33,620 bases of DNA from Verrucomicrobiota bacterium JB023. Lineage in GTDB: Bacteria; Verrucomicrobiota; Verrucomicrobiia; Verrucomicrobiales; Akkermansiaceae. Each line of letters opens with the position of its first letter. The first letter of the stretch is position 1. A model generated the notes under the pieces. The model worked only from the letters and a program-made list of their open reading frames with translations, was not told where the DNA came from and made no database searches. Positions 33,306 to 33,620 of the stretch are shown here, piece after piece. The stretch lies in assembly GCA_030673895.1 (NCBI GenBank), contig JAUTCR010000002.1:1-33620 (forward strand), given 5' to 3'. The translations under genes were made by a program, and so were the position numbers.

Positions 33306-33620
33306 ATGGCCAAATGCGCTTATTGTAATACCGGTATTCTCTTCGGCGGAATCAACGACGGAGCCCAACGCTACTGCAATGACACCTGCCATGCCGCCGG
33401 CTACTTCGTCTCCCTTGCGGACCAAATTCCAGTGGATACCCTCAATGACATGGCGGTTGCCACCAAGGGAGGAGCCTGTCCCAAGTGCCAGAAGACAGGT
33501 TCCCCGGTCGATGTTTACAAGGCTCACCGCATCTGGTCAGCCCTGATCCTCTCTTCCTGGAGTTCCCATCCCGAAATCTCGTGCAAGAAGTGCGCCGTTA
33601 AGCGTCAAATTGGCGCCGTC
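33306..33620 (+). CDS. Zinc-ribbon protein, partial (cut by the right edge)
   Basis: The first 105 codons of a protein with repeated cysteine pairs: C4-x2-C7, a further YCNDTCHAAGY pair, CPKCQKTG and CKKCAVK. These would form two treble-clef or ribbon-type zinc sites. The segment HRIWSALILSSWSSHPEISC suggests a membrane-proximal helix, and the reading frame is still open at the edge. I recall similar uncharacterised proteins with a zinc-ribbon start and membrane-associated C-terminus, but no function is known. It starts 15 bases after the two-TM protein gene. Confidence 0.75.
   Translation, partial: MAKCAYCNTGILFGGINDGAQRYCNDTCHAAGYFVSLADQIPVDTLNDMAVATKGGACPKCQKTGSPVDVYKAHRIWSALILSSWSSHPEISCKKCAVKRQIGAV

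Overview
The window looks like chromosomal backbone DNA from a moderately GC-rich, Gram-negative-type bacterium. The likely phylum is Verrucomicrobiota; this is inferred from the overall gene set and protein style, not from a marker gene. Signs of a Gram-negative envelope are a lipoprotein peptidase, a PpiD/SurA-like periplasmic chaperone, an exported amidase and an exported M16 protease. Many starts lack a clear Shine-Dalgarno, and GTG or TTG starts are common. I see no rRNA, tRNA, CRISPR, prophage or complete insertion sequence.

Layout. 1-315: start of a truncated exported protein (-) and a divergent promoter region. 316-2978: a two-gene unit (cNMP/CBS/nucleotidyltransferase protein plus DnaQ-type exonuclease, overlapping by ATGA). 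3058-5046: XerC-like recombinase and N-acetylmuramoyl-L-alanine amidase. 5078-9029 (-): thioredoxin-domain YyaL protein, serine hydrolase and CmoA (tRNA wobble uridine modification). 9066-9490: a leader with two hairpins, one a near-perfect intrinsic terminator. 9491-11754: membrane-anchored PpiD-like isomerase and a TPR protein. 11958-14397 (-): M15-like lipoprotein peptidase, AraC regulator and NagB. 14599-16908: long-chain polyprenyl diphosphate synthase, then NrdR and an adjacent protein that may carry a second ATP-cone-like domain. 17086-17879: a low-GC patch with a lone transposase-like HTH protein and a HIT hydrolase. 17880-18519: a structured non-coding gap between convergent genes. 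18520-20623 (-): ABC-F ATPase and a DoxX-like membrane protein whose reading frame runs into the ABC-F gene.

20717-24402 is the clearest functional unit. It is a tightly packed NAD salvage operon: an NrtR-type Nudix/winged-helix regulator, nicotinate phosphoribosyltransferase (pncB), an ADP-ribosylglycohydrolase and nicotinamidase (pncA). Immediately after it lies a roughly 210-bp element with 17-bp terminal inverted repeats and TA flanks within CTAG. It looks like an IS630/Tc1-type MITE inserted into the pncA stop codon. A MocR-family regulator converges on it, and that regulator faces a small unannotated-type ORF across a repeat-bearing intergenic region.

26593-33620: manganese catalase (-), a non-coding stretch, an ABC-2-like permease, a 989-residue M16 protease, a two-TM protein of unknown function, and a zinc-ribbon protein cut by the right edge. 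The observations most worth a second look are the NrtR/ADP-ribosylglycohydrolase operon, the MITE-like element, the putative ATP-cone neighbour of NrdR, the terminator-bearing ppiD leader and the MocR-facing small gene.
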